A stretch of DNA of 64,000 nt from JALZKA01 sp963717635 (GTDB lineage: Bacteria; Actinomycetota; Thermoleophilia; Solirubrobacterales; 70-9): assembly GCA_963717635.1 (NCBI GenBank), contig OY970347.1, positions 1,922,001-1,986,000 on the forward strand. Direction: 5' to 3'. The first letter of the stretch is position 1. Each line of letters starts with the position of its first letter. The notes beneath the pieces are model-generated. The model was not told the origin of the DNA. It saw only the letters and a program-made list of their open reading frames with translations, and did not search any database. Positions 7,415 to 16,113 of this stretch are shown here, one piece after another. The position numbers and the translations under genes were made by a program.

Positions 7415-9268
7415 CTAAGACAGCTTCTGCTTCAGCGCCGCGAGCTGGTCGCGCACCGGCTGCGGCAGGCGGTCGCCGAACTGGGCGAGGTGCTGTTCGA
7501 CCTGCGGCAGCTCCTCTCGAAGCTGGTCCTCGTCGACCGTGGTCAGCTCGCGCATTGCCTCGGCGGAGACATCGAGGCCGTCGGTGTTGATCGCACCTGG
7601 TGCCGGCACCAGGCCGATCGGGGTGTCGAGCGCCTCGGCCTTGCCGTCGCAGCGGCGGAAGACCCACTCCAGGACCCGGCTGTTCTCGCCGAAGCCCGGC
7701 CAGAGGAAGTTGCCGTCGGCGTCCTTGCGAAACCAGTTGACGTAGAAGACGCGGGGCAGCTTGCCCGCGTCCGCCCGCTTGCCGATCGCGAGCCAGTGGG
7801 CCATGTAGTCGGCCATGTTGTAGCCGCAGAACGGCAGCATCGCGAACGGGTCGAAGCGAAGCTGGCCGACCTTGCCGAACGCGGCGGCCGTCTGCTCGGA
7901 GCTCATCGTCGCGCCGAGGAACACGCCGTGCTCCCAGTCGAACGCTTCCCGCACGAGCGGCACGTTCGTCGCACGGCGTCCGCCGAACAGGAAGGCGTCG
8001 ATCGGCACGCCGGCGGGGCTCTCCCACTCCGCGGCTATCGAGGGCGCCTGCGCGGCGGGCACGGTGAAGCGAGCGTTGGGGTGGGCCGCGGGATCGTCCG
8101 AGGCCGGGGTCCAGTCGCTGCCGTGCCAGTCGATCGCGTGCCCGGGCGGCTCGCCGGTCATGCCCTCCCACCACACGTCACCGTCGTCGGTGAGAGCGCA
8201 GTTGGTGAAGACCGTGTTCTTCTCGATCGCCTCCATCGCGTTCGGGTTCGTCTTGTAACCCGTGCCGGGGGCGACCCCGAAGAAGCCGGCCTCGGGGTTG
8301 ATCGCGTAGAGGCGTCCGTCGTCGCCGAACTTCATCCAGGCGATGTCGTCGCCCACGGTTTCGACCGTCCAGCCCTCGAGCGTCGGGATCAGCATCGCGA
8401 GGTTGGTCTTGCCGCAGGCCGAGGGGAACGCACCGGTCACGTACTTGACCTGGCCCTCGGGAGAGGTGAGCTTGAGGATCAGCATGTGCTCGGCCATCCA
8501 GCCCTCGTCGCGGGCCATGACCGAGGCGATCCGCAGCGCGAAGCATTTCTTGCCGAGCAGCGCGTTGCCTCCGTAGCCGGAGCCGTAGCTCCAGATCTCG
8601 CGGGTCTGCGGGTAGTGGACGATGTACTTGACCTCGGCGTTGGTCGGCCAGGGCGTGTCCTTCTCGCCCTCCGCCAGCGGCGCTCCGACCGAGTGCACGC
8701 AGGGCACGAACTCGCCCTCCCGGCCGAGGGCGTCGAGGGCGCCCTGGCCCATCCGGGTCATGATCCGCATCGAAACCACGACGTACGGGGAGTCGGTGAG
8801 CTGGACGCCGACGTGCGACTTGTCGGAGCCGAGCGGGCCCATCGAGAACGGCACCACGTACATCGTCCGGCCCTTCATCGAGCCGGCGAAGAGATCGTTC
8901 ATCGTCTCGCGCATCTCGGCGGGAGGCCGCCAGTTGTTGTTGGGCCCGGCCTCCTCCTCGGTCTCCGCGCAGATGAAGGTGCTGTCCTCCACGCGAGCCA
9001 CGTCGGAGGGATCCGACCAGGCCAGGTACGAGTTTGGGCGCTTCGCGTCGGACAGGCGCCGGAAAGTCCCGGCGTCAACCAGCTCCTGGCAGAGGCGGTC
9101 GTACTCCTCGGCGGTGCCATCGCACCAGTGGATCTGATCCGGCTTGGTCAATGCCGCGATCTCTTCGACCCACGCGACCAGCTTCTGGTTCTTGGTGGGA
9201 ATCTCGGTCGCGGCGGCAGCGTCACTCACTGGTGGAGTCGTCTCCTTGTCGATGGTCGGGGCGGTCAT
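7415..9268 (-). CDS. pckG: Phosphoenolpyruvate carboxykinase (GTP)
   Basis: A 617-residue GTP-type PEPCK, which interconverts oxaloacetate plus GTP with PEP, CO2 and GDP at the gluconeogenic/anaplerotic node. FPSACGKTNLAMLIPTLEGW contains the kinase-1 P-loop with the hyper-reactive cysteine of the GTP class. Further conserved blocks include SYGSGYGGNALLGKKCFALR and GVAPGTGYKTNPNAMEAI. The length fits (about 600-620). The ATG beginning MTAPTIDK is preferred over an upstream TTG. Together with the malyl-CoA lyase-like gene and sucCD nearby it points to an active C4/C3 acid interchange. Confidence 0.97.
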   Translation of the reverse strand: MTAPTIDKETTPPVSDAAAATEIPTKNQKLVAWVEEIAALTKPDQIHWCDGTAEEYDRLCQELVDAGTFRRLSDAKRPNSYLAWSDPSDVARVEDSTFICAETEEEAGPNNNWRPPAEMRETMNDLFAGSMKGRTMYVVPFSMGPLGSDKSHVGVQLTDSPYVVVSMRIMTRMGQGALDALGREGEFVPCVHSVGAPLAEGEKDTPWPTNAEVKYIVHYPQTREIWSYGSGYGGNALLGKKCFALRIASVMARDEGWMAEHMLILKLTSPEGQVKYVTGAFPSACGKTNLAMLIPTLEGWTVETVGDDIAWMKFGDDGRLYAINPEAGFFGVAPGTGYKTNPNAMEAIEKNTVFTNCALTDDGDVWWEGMTGEPPGHAIDWHGSDWTPASDDPAAHPNARFTVPAAQAPSIAAEWESPAGVPIDAFLFGGRRATNVPLVREAFDWEHGVFLGATMSSEQTAAAFGKVGQLRFDPFAMLPFCGYNMADYMAHWLAIGKRADAGKLPRVFYVNWFRKDADGNFLWPGFGENSRVLEWVFRRCDGKAEALDTPIGLVPAPGAINTDGLDVSAEAMRELTTVDEDQLREELPQVEQHLAQFGDRLPQPVRDQLAALKQKLS

Positions 9269-9288
9269 TCTGCCGTATCGCAATCGCC

Positions 9289-10188
9289 TTACGCCTCAAC
9301 GCCCTGGGCGAGTGCCACTCCCGACTGATCGCCCTCAGCCGCATTGCGGCTCCGCATGACGTGGGCGAAGAGCCCGGCGGTGATGAACATGAAGCCCGAG
9401 TAAACGGCCGCCGGGATCGCGTAGTCGATGTCGATCGTCCCGGCAACAGCGATCGCAAGCGTCGAGTTGTGGATGCCCAGCTCCATCGCGATCGCCGTCG
9501 CCTGCTCGTTCGTAAGCCGGGCGAACCGGGCGACCGAGAAGCTGACCGACATCGCCGCCAGGTTGAGGGCTAGGGTGGCGAGCGCGACCGACGCAAAGTT
9601 GTCGAGAACGACGTCGATCTCGCTCGCGACGGCGCCGATCACTACCGCGACGAAGGCGAACATGGCCGCCCGTTTCACCCGCCCCCGGACCTCGTTCACG
9701 CGCACGGGGTAGCGCGCGCGCAGGTACATGCCGATTGCTAGGGGCACGATCGTGATCGCGAAGACCCTTGCAACCACGCCGGCCATCGACACGTCGCCGA
9801 TCTCACCGCCCGCGAAGTGCTGTCCGGCCAGCCCCAGATAGAGCGGCACGGTCAACAGCGCGCCGATGCTCGAGAGCGCGGTCATCGTCACCGACAGCGC
9901 GGTGTCGCCACGCGCGAGGTGGGTGAGCAGGTTCGCCATCGTGCCGCCGGGCGAGGCGCCGAGGAGCACCAGGCCGATCGCGAGGACCGGCTCCAGCCCG
10001 AACGCCTCGGCGATCGCGAAGGCGAGGAGCGGGGCGACGAAGACCAGGTTCGCAAGGCCGATTGCCACCCCGCGGGGGTAGACCGCGATCCGGCGGAAGT
10101 CGGCCGTCGTCAGCTCCAACCCGAGGCTGACCATGATCACCGCCAGCGCGATCGGCAGCGCCACGGTCGCGAACACCGAACCCTCCAC
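9289..10188 (-). CDS. Bile acid:sodium symporter (BASS) family transporter
   Basis: A 299-residue polytopic membrane protein of about 8-10 hydrophobic segments. The first membrane region MVSLGLELTTADFRRI and the glycine-rich VLLGASPGGTMANLLTHLA match the BASS/SBF fold (the 'G..pGg..sn..t..a.G' crossover helix that coordinates sodium). Substrate is unknown; bacterial members move pantoate, bile acids, arsenite-like or keto acids. The GTG start has TAGGGT eight bases upstream, which fits a leaderless promoter. It ends 20 bases before the pckG ATG on the same strand, so it may lead into pckG. Confidence 0.87.
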   Translation of the reverse strand: MEGSVFATVALPIALAVIMVSLGLELTTADFRRIAVYPRGVAIGLANLVFVAPLLAFAIAEAFGLEPVLAIGLVLLGASPGGTMANLLTHLARGDTALSVTMTALSSIGALLTVPLYLGLAGQHFAGGEIGDVSMAGVVARVFAITIVPLAIGMYLRARYPVRVNEVRGRVKRAAMFAFVAVVIGAVASEIDVVLDNFASVALATLALNLAAMSVSFSVARFARLTNEQATAIAMELGIHNSTLAIAVAGTIDIDYAIPAAVYSGFMFITAGLFAHVMRSRNAAEGDQSGVALAQGVEA

Positions 10189-10196
10189 GACCCCGC

Positions 10197-10202
10197 ACCC
10201 TA
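10197..10202 (-). promoter_or_regulatory. Putative -10 hexamer TAGGGT, leaderless-type position
   Basis: On the minus strand TAGGGT ends eight bases before the GTG of the BASS transporter gene, with no Shine-Dalgarno-like sequence between them. Confidence 0.45.
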
Positions 10203-10236
10203 TGGCCGGGGTCGGGCTATCCAGCGAACTACGCTC

Positions 10237-11445
10237 TTAAGGAGCGGGAGCGAACGTGGCGGCCGCCACCGGCAGCGCGAAGATCCTCGCGGCGTAGGCC
10301 GATGAGCTCGTCCCGCGGCATTGGATCTGCGTGTTCCCGCTCGGCCCGGCAATCGTCGTCGTGGAGAGGAAGACCAGCTCCTCGATGTGGTTGCCGGGCA
10401 GCCTTGCAAACAGGTGGTAGGCATCGTCACCCGTCATGAAGCAGTTGGCATCGCCGTTCTGCCCCGCGTCCCCCTCCACCAGCACCCGGCCGATCAGGAA
10501 GTGCGTACCGGTCGGGATCAGGTTGCTCACGATCGCCTGGTTCGTCCCGGTCAAATCGACGATGTCCGGCGGGTTGTTGTCGGCAGCGCCATCGACCGTT
10601 CCGACGCCACCGAGCGTCGCTTCGTTGATATCGGAGCCGGTCAGCGAGTCGTCCTGAACCTGCACGGAGCGCACAGCCGACGTGGCGACTTCGTCGAAGT
10701 CCACGGAGTCGGTCGCGAGCTTGGTCGATCCGTCATTACCCGTCCCGTCGGCGGGGATCGCGTTCGGACCCAATTCCGCCGAATCGATCGCGGCGCTCGG
10801 GATCCCGAAGCTGGTGCCAAAGGACGCGATCTCCTCGGAGTCGAAGGTGCCCGCCGACAGCTCCAACCAGCCGACTGCGTTGGTCGCGAGCTCGCCTGAT
10901 CCGACCGAGTTGTCGGCCAGCGAGTTGGCGGTCAGCGAGTCGCCGACCACGTGGAACGCACTCAGCGTCGCCTGAGCTATCTCGCCGCCATCGATGCTTC
11001 TGTTCTCGATATCGGCACCAGTCAGGCTCTCGTCGATGACGCGAGCCGAATTGACCGCGTTGTTGGCGATCGTCGGGTTCGGGTAGGTGCCGGTCAAGCC
11101 GCCGCCGGCCGGGCCTGTCGGTGGGCCGGCGGGGACGCCCGAGAGCTCCAGACTCGCCTCGTCGATGTCGGCGCCCTTCAACGAGTTGTCCGCGACGTCG
11201 CTGCCGGTCAGCGAGTTGCTGGCGACATCGGCACTCCCCAGGCTGCCGTCGGTGACCTTGGCCGCGGAGATCGCGTTCGCGTCGACGTCGGCCGCCTTGA
11301 CCTCGCCGTTCTTGATGTGCCGCGAGCGGACATCGTTGGGACCGAGCGAGGCCGCCCAAGCAGTGCCGCCGAGCGCCAGGTAGCAGGCGACGATTCCCAT
11401 GATGTTGCTCCGCAAGAACTCACGGACCTTCGTCGAACTGGACAC
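10237..11445 (-). CDS. Secreted repeat protein with SLTGxDI/A-D-V repeats
   Basis: A 402-residue secreted protein. The signal region IMGIVACYLALGGTAWAA is followed by IKNGEVKAADVDANAISAAK and then many 10-12 residue units such as SLGSADVASNSLTGSDVADN. The regular spacing of hydrophobic/Asp positions suggests a stacked beta structure. A GGLTGTYPNPTIANNAV segment like those of fibre proteins sits near residue 115. A globular C-terminal domain (from about residue 290) contains two cysteines. The repeats suggest a surface filament or adhesin; that is inference. The GTG start has GGGGGAG just upstream. It is divergent from sucC. Confidence 0.75.
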   Translation of the reverse strand: MSSSTKVREFLRSNIMGIVACYLALGGTAWAASLGPNDVRSRHIKNGEVKAADVDANAISAAKVTDGSLGSADVASNSLTGSDVADNSLKGADIDEASLELSGVPAGPPTGPAGGGLTGTYPNPTIANNAVNSARVIDESLTGADIENRSIDGGEIAQATLSAFHVVGDSLTANSLADNSVGSGELATNAVGWLELSAGTFDSEEIASFGTSFGIPSAAIDSAELGPNAIPADGTGNDGSTKLATDSVDFDEVATSAVRSVQVQDDSLTGSDINEATLGGVGTVDGAADNNPPDIVDLTGTNQAIVSNLIPTGTHFLIGRVLVEGDAGQNGDANCFMTGDDAYHLFARLPGNHIEELVFLSTTTIAGPSGNTQIQCRGTSSSAYAARIFALPVAAATFAPAP

Positions 11446-11545
11446 TCACTCCCCCTCACCCCGTGGCGCCCGCGGAGGCGCCTGTTTCGAACACCCTATC
11501 CGGTAGATTTCCGCGCCGCGCCAAACTCCGGCGCCTCTTCTTTCC

Positions 11546-12748
11546 ATGCGCTTCTACGAGTACGAATCACGCCGCATCGTCGAGCGGGCCGGCATCCCGG
11601 TCACCGAGTACGGCTTCTGCACGACGGCCGACGAGGCGCGCGCCGCCGCAGAGCGGATCGGCGGCCCGACGGTGATCAAGTCCCAGGTCCTCACTGGCGG
11701 CCGGATGAAGGCCGGAGGCGTGAAGTTCGCCGACACGCCCGACGAGGCGGCTGAGCACGCCGCCGTGATCCTCGCGTTGGAGATCGGCGGCCACATGCCG
11801 GTCGGCGTCCTGGTCGACCCCAAGGCCGAGGTCGAGCAGGAGTACTACGCCGCCGTCCTCTGGGACGGGCGCGCAAAGCGGCCGATGATGCTGTTCTCCG
11901 ACATGGGCGGCATCGACATCGAGCAGGTCGCCGAAGAGCACCCCGACCATGTCGGCCGCGGGCACCTGTCGAACCTCCACCCCATCTCCGACTTCGAGGC
12001 CAAGCAGGTCGTCGCGCGCGTCGGCATGACCGGCTCGGAGCTGAACCGCGCCACGGCGATCCTCGCCAGGCTCGCGCGCCTCCAGCGCGATCACGACATG
12101 ACGCTCGCCGAGATCAACCCCGTGGCGCGTCTCGCCGATGGCTCGTTCGTCGCGCTCGATGCCCACATGGAGATGGAGGACGAGGCGGTCGGCCGCCACA
12201 AGAAGGTGCTGGCCGAGCTCGAGATCCCCGCCGACGAGCCGCGCGAGCTCTATGAGCCGTCCGAGTTCGAGCGCAATGTCAAGGCGATCGACGCCGCCGA
12301 CCACCGGGGCGTGATCCAGGGCAAGGACCACGGCTTCGACGGCAACCTGGGCCTGGTGATCGGGGCCGGCGGCGGCTCGCTGACCTTGACCGACGCGGTT
12401 CGCTCGCAGGGCGGCAAGCCCGCGAACTACGCCGAGATCGGCGGCAACCCGTCGGTCGCCAAGTCGAAGGGTCTGGCGATGGAGGTCCTGAAGAAGGAAG
12501 GCGTCGAAAAGATCGCGGTGATGATGTCGATCGTCTCCAACACCCGGGTCGACATCGTTGCCCGCGGTGTCATCAAGGCCTGCCTGGAGCTCGGCAAGGA
12601 CCCGGCCGAGACGATCGCCGTGTTCCGGATCCCCGGTGCCTGGGAGGAAGAGGGCGCGAAGATCCTGGACAAGTACGGGATCGAATTCAAGGATCGCGAT
12701 ACCTCCATGTGGGAGGCGGCCGGCGAAGCCGTGGCGAAAATAGTCTGA
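11546..12748 (+). CDS. sucC: Succinate-CoA ligase (ADP/GDP-forming) beta subunit-type acyl-CoA synthetase
   Basis: A 400-residue ATP-grasp protein: MRFYEYESRRIVERAGIPV is the standard SucC opening, KSQVLTGGRMKAGGVKF the nucleotide-binding loop, LAEINPVARLADGSFVALDA the metal-binding region, and GGSLTLTDAVRSQGGKPANYAEIGG the CoA-ligase domain. It would form succinyl-CoA (or a related dicarboxyl-CoA) with the alpha subunit downstream. The sequence departs from canonical SucC in several loops, and a malate-CoA ligase activity is an alternative given a malyl-CoA lyase-like gene 7 kb away. Gene order sucC-sucD-ferredoxin forms one operon. Confidence 0.88.
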   Translation: MRFYEYESRRIVERAGIPVTEYGFCTTADEARAAAERIGGPTVIKSQVLTGGRMKAGGVKFADTPDEAAEHAAVILALEIGGHMPVGVLVDPKAEVEQEYYAAVLWDGRAKRPMMLFSDMGGIDIEQVAEEHPDHVGRGHLSNLHPISDFEAKQVVARVGMTGSELNRATAILARLARLQRDHDMTLAEINPVARLADGSFVALDAHMEMEDEAVGRHKKVLAELEIPADEPRELYEPSEFERNVKAIDAADHRGVIQGKDHGFDGNLGLVIGAGGGSLTLTDAVRSQGGKPANYAEIGGNPSVAKSKGLAMEVLKKEGVEKIAVMMSIVSNTRVDIVARGVIKACLELGKDPAETIAVFRIPGAWEEEGAKILDKYGIEFKDRDTSMWEAAGEAVAKIV

Positions 12749-12800
12749 TGAGCGACGTTCGGCGCGGAAGCAGATTCGCCCCCCTGGCAGGGGAGTGGTT

Positions 12801-13712
12801 TTGAGCATCCTCCTGAACGAAGACTTCACCTTCATCGTCCAGGGGATCACCGGGCGCGAGGCCGTGAACCTCACGCGCGAGTGCCTGGACTACGGCTCCA
12901 AGGTGGTCGGCGGCGTGACCCCCGGCCGCAAGGGCCGCGAGGTGCACGGCGTGCCCGTCTTCGACACCGTCGAGCAGGCGGTCGAGCACCACGGCAGCGC
13001 GATCGACGGCGCCGTCGTCACCGTCCCGCCCGCGTTCACCAAGGACGCTGTGATGGAGGCGATCGCCAACGGGATCAAGCTCGTGGTCGTTGTCACCGAG
13101 CGCATCCCCCGCCGCGACGTCGCCGAGATGGTCGAGCTCGCCAACCTGCACGACGCGCGCATCATCGGCCCGAACTGCCTTGGCCTGATCGTTCCCGGAG
13201 TCTGCAAGATGGGCGGTATCGGCGGACCCGCCAAGGACGCGGGCAAGGCCTACTCGCCCGGCCCGGTCGGCGTGATGTCGCGCTCCGGCGGCATGACGAC
13301 CGAGATCTCCTCCTCCCTGACGGCCGCCGGATTGGGAGTCTCGACCGCCGTTTCGATCGGCGGCGACGCGATCATCGGCTCCACGTACGCCGAGCTGATG
13401 CCGTACTTCGAAGCGGACGAGCAGACCGAGGCGATCGTGATCTACACCGAGCCCGGCGGACGCATGGAGGCCGAGTTGGTCGACTGGCGCGAGCAGGTCG
13501 GATCGCGACTGCCGATCGTCGCGTTCATGGCCGGCAAGTTCATGGACGACGAGGAGATGCAGGGCATGAGCTTCGGCCACGCCGGCACCATCGTGGAGGG
13601 CAAGGAGGACTCGGCAACCGAGAAGATCGCCCGCCTCGAAGCCGCCGGGGTTCCAGTCGTCGAGCGGATCGACGAGATCCCAAGCGCGGTAAAGGAAAAG
13701 CTCGGTGGCTGA
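12801..13712 (+). CDS. sucD: Succinate-CoA ligase alpha subunit
   Basis: A 303-residue CoA-binding/ligase subunit. FIVQGITGREAVNLTRECLD is the CoA-binding Rossmann opening, RIIGPNCLGLIVPG the conserved Pro-Asn-Cys motif, and MSFGHAGTIVEG carries the phosphohistidine loop that shuttles phosphate between subunits. The TTG start is favoured by GGGGAG five bases upstream and gives the standard MSILLNED N-terminus. A GTG six bases further up is the alternative. The 3' end overlaps the start of the ferredoxin gene by eight bases. Confidence 0.9.
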   Translation: MSILLNEDFTFIVQGITGREAVNLTRECLDYGSKVVGGVTPGRKGREVHGVPVFDTVEQAVEHHGSAIDGAVVTVPPAFTKDAVMEAIANGIKLVVVVTERIPRRDVAEMVELANLHDARIIGPNCLGLIVPGVCKMGGIGGPAKDAGKAYSPGPVGVMSRSGGMTTEISSSLTAAGLGVSTAVSIGGDAIIGSTYAELMPYFEADEQTEAIVIYTEPGGRMEAELVDWREQVGSRLPIVAFMAGKFMDDEEMQGMSFGHAGTIVEGKEDSATEKIARLEAAGVPVVERIDEIPSAVKEKLGG

Positions 13713-13947
13713 GCACGGCGTGTTCATCAACGTCGAGGTCGACAAGTCGATCGCGGGCGACCGGGATCTTGCGAAGAAGCTCGAGGAGGCCTGCCCGGTC
13801 GACATTTTCGCCGCCTCCGATGCGGGCGTTGCCGTGGTCGATGAGAACCTCGACGAGTGCGTGCTCTGCGGGCTGTGCCTGGACGCCACCCCGGACGGCA
13901 CCGTGACGGTCAGCAAGCTCTACGACGGGACTACGCTCAGCCGCTGA
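13705..13947 (+). CDS. Small FixX-like ferredoxin, one predicted 4Fe-4S cluster
   Basis: An 80-residue protein with four cysteines: one in ACPVDIFA near residue 30 and three in CVLCGLC near residues 53-59. In two-cluster ferredoxins the fourth Cys of the first motif and the first three of the second motif bind the same cluster, so exactly one complete cluster site is kept, the arrangement seen in FixX-type ferredoxins. It starts with GTG inside the last codons of sucD and is surely co-translated. The linkage to a CoA ligase suggests electron transfer with a 2-oxoacid oxidoreductase elsewhere; that is inference. Confidence 0.75.
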   Translation: MAEHGVFINVEVDKSIAGDRDLAKKLEEACPVDIFAASDAGVAVVDENLDECVLCGLCLDATPDGTVTVSKLYDGTTLSR

Positions 13948-13953
13948 CGCGGT

Positions 13954-14385
13954 TCAGCAACCCGTCGCGACCGAGCGCGCCCAATCCCCCGATGGCCGGA
14001 TCGTGATCTCGATCCTCGGGTAGCAGTGCTGCTCGAGGTAGGGATAGCGGAGGCGGAAGTGAAAGCGCGACTCGGCGACGACGCGGGCGCCGACGCGCCT
14101 GATCTCGCCGCCGTGGGACAGCAGCCGCCAGTTGGTGCCGGTCCGGACGCTGACGCGGCGATCGGCCGCGACGATGCGCCGGCGGCCCGCGCGGCGCTCG
14201 GCGCACCAGATGACCTCCTGGCGCACCGTCCACTGGTGCGCCCCGAGGCTGGTCTTGCGCTTGCCGGCTTTCGCCGCGAAACAGGTCCGACCCGGGCCGT
14301 CGGCGCCCGCCGCGCGTAGCGGCAGCGCCAGCGCGACGACGATGGCGAGCCCGGTCAACAGATGGATGATCCGCGAGCCGCTCAT
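13954..14385 (-). CDS. Secreted protein of unknown function
   Basis: A 143-residue protein with a signal peptide (hydrophobic core IIHLLTGLAIVVALALPL, then RAAGADG). The mature part has four cysteines (RTCFAAK, VIWCAERR, EQHCYPR, VATGC), probably forming two disulfides. Its basic, beta-rich make-up matches no family I recognise. It is convergent with the ferredoxin gene and divergent from the MASE1/PP2C gene. TAGCGT lies eight bases before the ATG. Confidence 0.6.
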   Translation of the reverse strand: MSGSRIIHLLTGLAIVVALALPLRAAGADGPGRTCFAAKAGKRKTSLGAHQWTVRQEVIWCAERRAGRRRIVAADRRVSVRTGTNWRLLSHGGEIRRVGARVVAESRFHFRLRYPYLEQHCYPRIEITIRPSGDWARSVATGC

Positions 14386-14393
14386 GAATGATT

Positions 14394-14399
14394 ACGCTA
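14394..14399 (-). promoter_or_regulatory. Putative -10 hexamer TAGCGT, leaderless-type position
   Basis: On the minus strand TAGCGT ends eight bases before the ATG of the small secreted protein; no ribosome-binding sequence is present between. Confidence 0.35.
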
Positions 14400-14456
14400 G
14401 GCGCCGAAATTTCAGGCGTGAGTCACGGTCGGCGACAACGCTGTGACACGGGGCGG

Positions 14457-16103
14457 ATGAACAAGCACCGAAACCTGCATCTGTTCCAGATCGCCTGCCT
14501 GGCGGCCGTCTACTACGCGGCGGCAAAGCTCGGGCTGAGCCTCGCGTTCGAGACCGCGAGCGTGACGGCGATCTGGCCGCCGACCGGGATTGCGCTCGCC
14601 GCACTCTGTCTGTTCGGATTCCGGCTCTGGCCGGGCGTCGCGATCGGCGCCCTTCTGGCGAACGCGTGGACCGGCGTGCCGCTTCTGACGGTGCTCGGGA
14701 TCACGACGGGCAACACCTTGGAGGCGCTCGCGGGTGCCTACCTGCTGATGCGCGTCGTCGACTTCCGCCCCTCGCTCGAGCGGGTCATGGACGTGGTCTG
14801 GTTGGTGGCTTTGGGCGGGGTCGTGAGCACGACGATCAGCGCAACCATCGGCACCGGTAGCCTGCTGGCCGGCAACGAGATCGACGCGACCAACTTCGGC
14901 TCGGTGTGGCGCACATGGTGGCTGGGAGACATGGGTGGCAACCTGGTCGTCGCTCCGGCGCTGATGGTCGCGGTCACGCATTGGCCCTATCGCCAGGCAC
15001 CCGGGCGAATCGGCGAGGGGGTGGCGTTGGCCTTGGCGGTGGCGGGGACCGCGATGTTCGTGTTCACGCGCGACGCTCCGATCCTGTTTCTGCTCCTGCC
15101 GCTGCCGATCCTGGCAGCCTTCCGGTTCAGGCAGCCAGGGGCCGTAGTCGCCAGCCTCACGACGGCAGCGATCGCGATTCCTCTCACCGAAGCCGACAGG
15201 GGCCCCTTCACCGACTTCACACCGGACGAGAGGTTGTTGCTCGCCCAGGTCTTCCTCGGGGTCGTCAGCCTCACAACCCTGGTCGTGGCCGCGGTGCTCA
15301 CCGAGCGCCAGCGAGCCGAGGAGTCGGTCCGAACGATTGCCAACACGCTGCAGGAGAGCCTGCTCCCATCCGGACTGCCGCCGCTGCCCGGCATCGAAGC
15401 CGCAGTACATTTCCGGCCGGCCGGCGAGCGGCACCTCGTCGGCGGCGACTTCTATGAGGTGCTCGAGGGCGACGACGGCAGCATCGGCGTAGCGATCGGC
15501 GACGCGCTCGGGAAGGGCGCGGTTGCCGCCGCGGACACCGCGCTGGCCCGGTACACGTTGCGCGCCGCCGCGCTGAACGATCGCGAGCCGAGCCGGATCC
15601 TGGGCTTCTTGAACGAGACGATGCTGCGCCAGTCCGCCGACCATCCGTGCACGGTCGCCTACGCGCGACTTGACCCTGGCGGCCCGGGGGTTGGCCTGAC
15701 GGTGTCGATCGGGGGCCATCCGAAACCTCTGATCCTGCGCCTCGACGGCACCGTCGAGCCGATCGGAGAGCCGGCACCCCCGCTCGGCGTGCGGCGTGAT
15801 CTCGAGCTCAGCGACCACCGGGCCCAACTAGCTCCGGGAGACGCGCTCGTGCTGTACACCGACGGCCTGACCGATGCCTACGCGCCGGAACGGATCCTGA
15901 CGCCGGTCGACCTCGCGGCGGCCCTCAGCTCGAGCGCGGGAGCCGGCGCCAGCGAGATCGTCGAGGCCGCCCGCCAGACGTCGGTGCCCCCGCAGGAGGG
16001 CAGGGAGCCGCGCGACGACATCCTGATCCTGGTCCTTCGGCTCAGCGACCGCGCTGACGTCCCCGCGGCCACCCCGGGCCGCACCGGGCACCGCGCCGCC
16101 TAG
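14457..16103 (+). CDS. MASE1 membrane sensor linked to PP2C-type (SpoIIE/RsbU) serine phosphatase
   Basis: A 548-residue protein. The first 290 residues form about eight membrane segments with VTAIWPPTGIALAALCLFG, the hallmark of the MASE1 sensor domain. After a short helix (RQRAEESVRTIANTLQESLL) comes a SpoIIE-type PP2C phosphatase: LVGGDFYEVLEGDDG and GVAIGDALGKGAVAAADTAL contain the metal-binding Asp residues, and LVLYTDGLTDAY the third. Such phosphatases dephosphorylate anti-sigma-factor antagonists or similar partners in stress signalling. No anti-sigma partner lies next to it. The ATG with GGGGCGG upstream is chosen over an upstream start. Confidence 0.9.
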   Translation: MNKHRNLHLFQIACLAAVYYAAAKLGLSLAFETASVTAIWPPTGIALAALCLFGFRLWPGVAIGALLANAWTGVPLLTVLGITTGNTLEALAGAYLLMRVVDFRPSLERVMDVVWLVALGGVVSTTISATIGTGSLLAGNEIDATNFGSVWRTWWLGDMGGNLVVAPALMVAVTHWPYRQAPGRIGEGVALALAVAGTAMFVFTRDAPILFLLLPLPILAAFRFRQPGAVVASLTTAAIAIPLTEADRGPFTDFTPDERLLLAQVFLGVVSLTTLVVAAVLTERQRAEESVRTIANTLQESLLPSGLPPLPGIEAAVHFRPAGERHLVGGDFYEVLEGDDGSIGVAIGDALGKGAVAAADTALARYTLRAAALNDREPSRILGFLNETMLRQSADHPCTVAYARLDPGGPGVGLTVSIGGHPKPLILRLDGTVEPIGEPAPPLGVRRDLELSDHRAQLAPGDALVLYTDGLTDAYAPERILTPVDLAAALSSSAGAGASEIVEAARQTSVPPQEGREPRDDILILVLRLSDRADVPAATPGRTGHRAA

Positions 16104-16106
16104 GCT
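16101..16106 (+). promoter_or_regulatory. Putative -10 hexamer TAGGCT overlapping the upstream stop codon
   Basis: TAGGCT ends seven bases before the ATG of the acyl-CoA ligase gene. Its first three bases are the stop codon of the PP2C gene, so the ligase gene can start its own leaderless transcript although it sits directly behind another gene. Confidence 0.45.
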
Positions 16107-16113
16107 GCGGTCG

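Noticed and set aside
14412..15827. A 471-codon minus-strand frame antisense to the MASE1/PP2C gene
   Set aside because: Composition is low-complexity Arg/Gln/Asp-rich and the plus strand encodes clear motifs.
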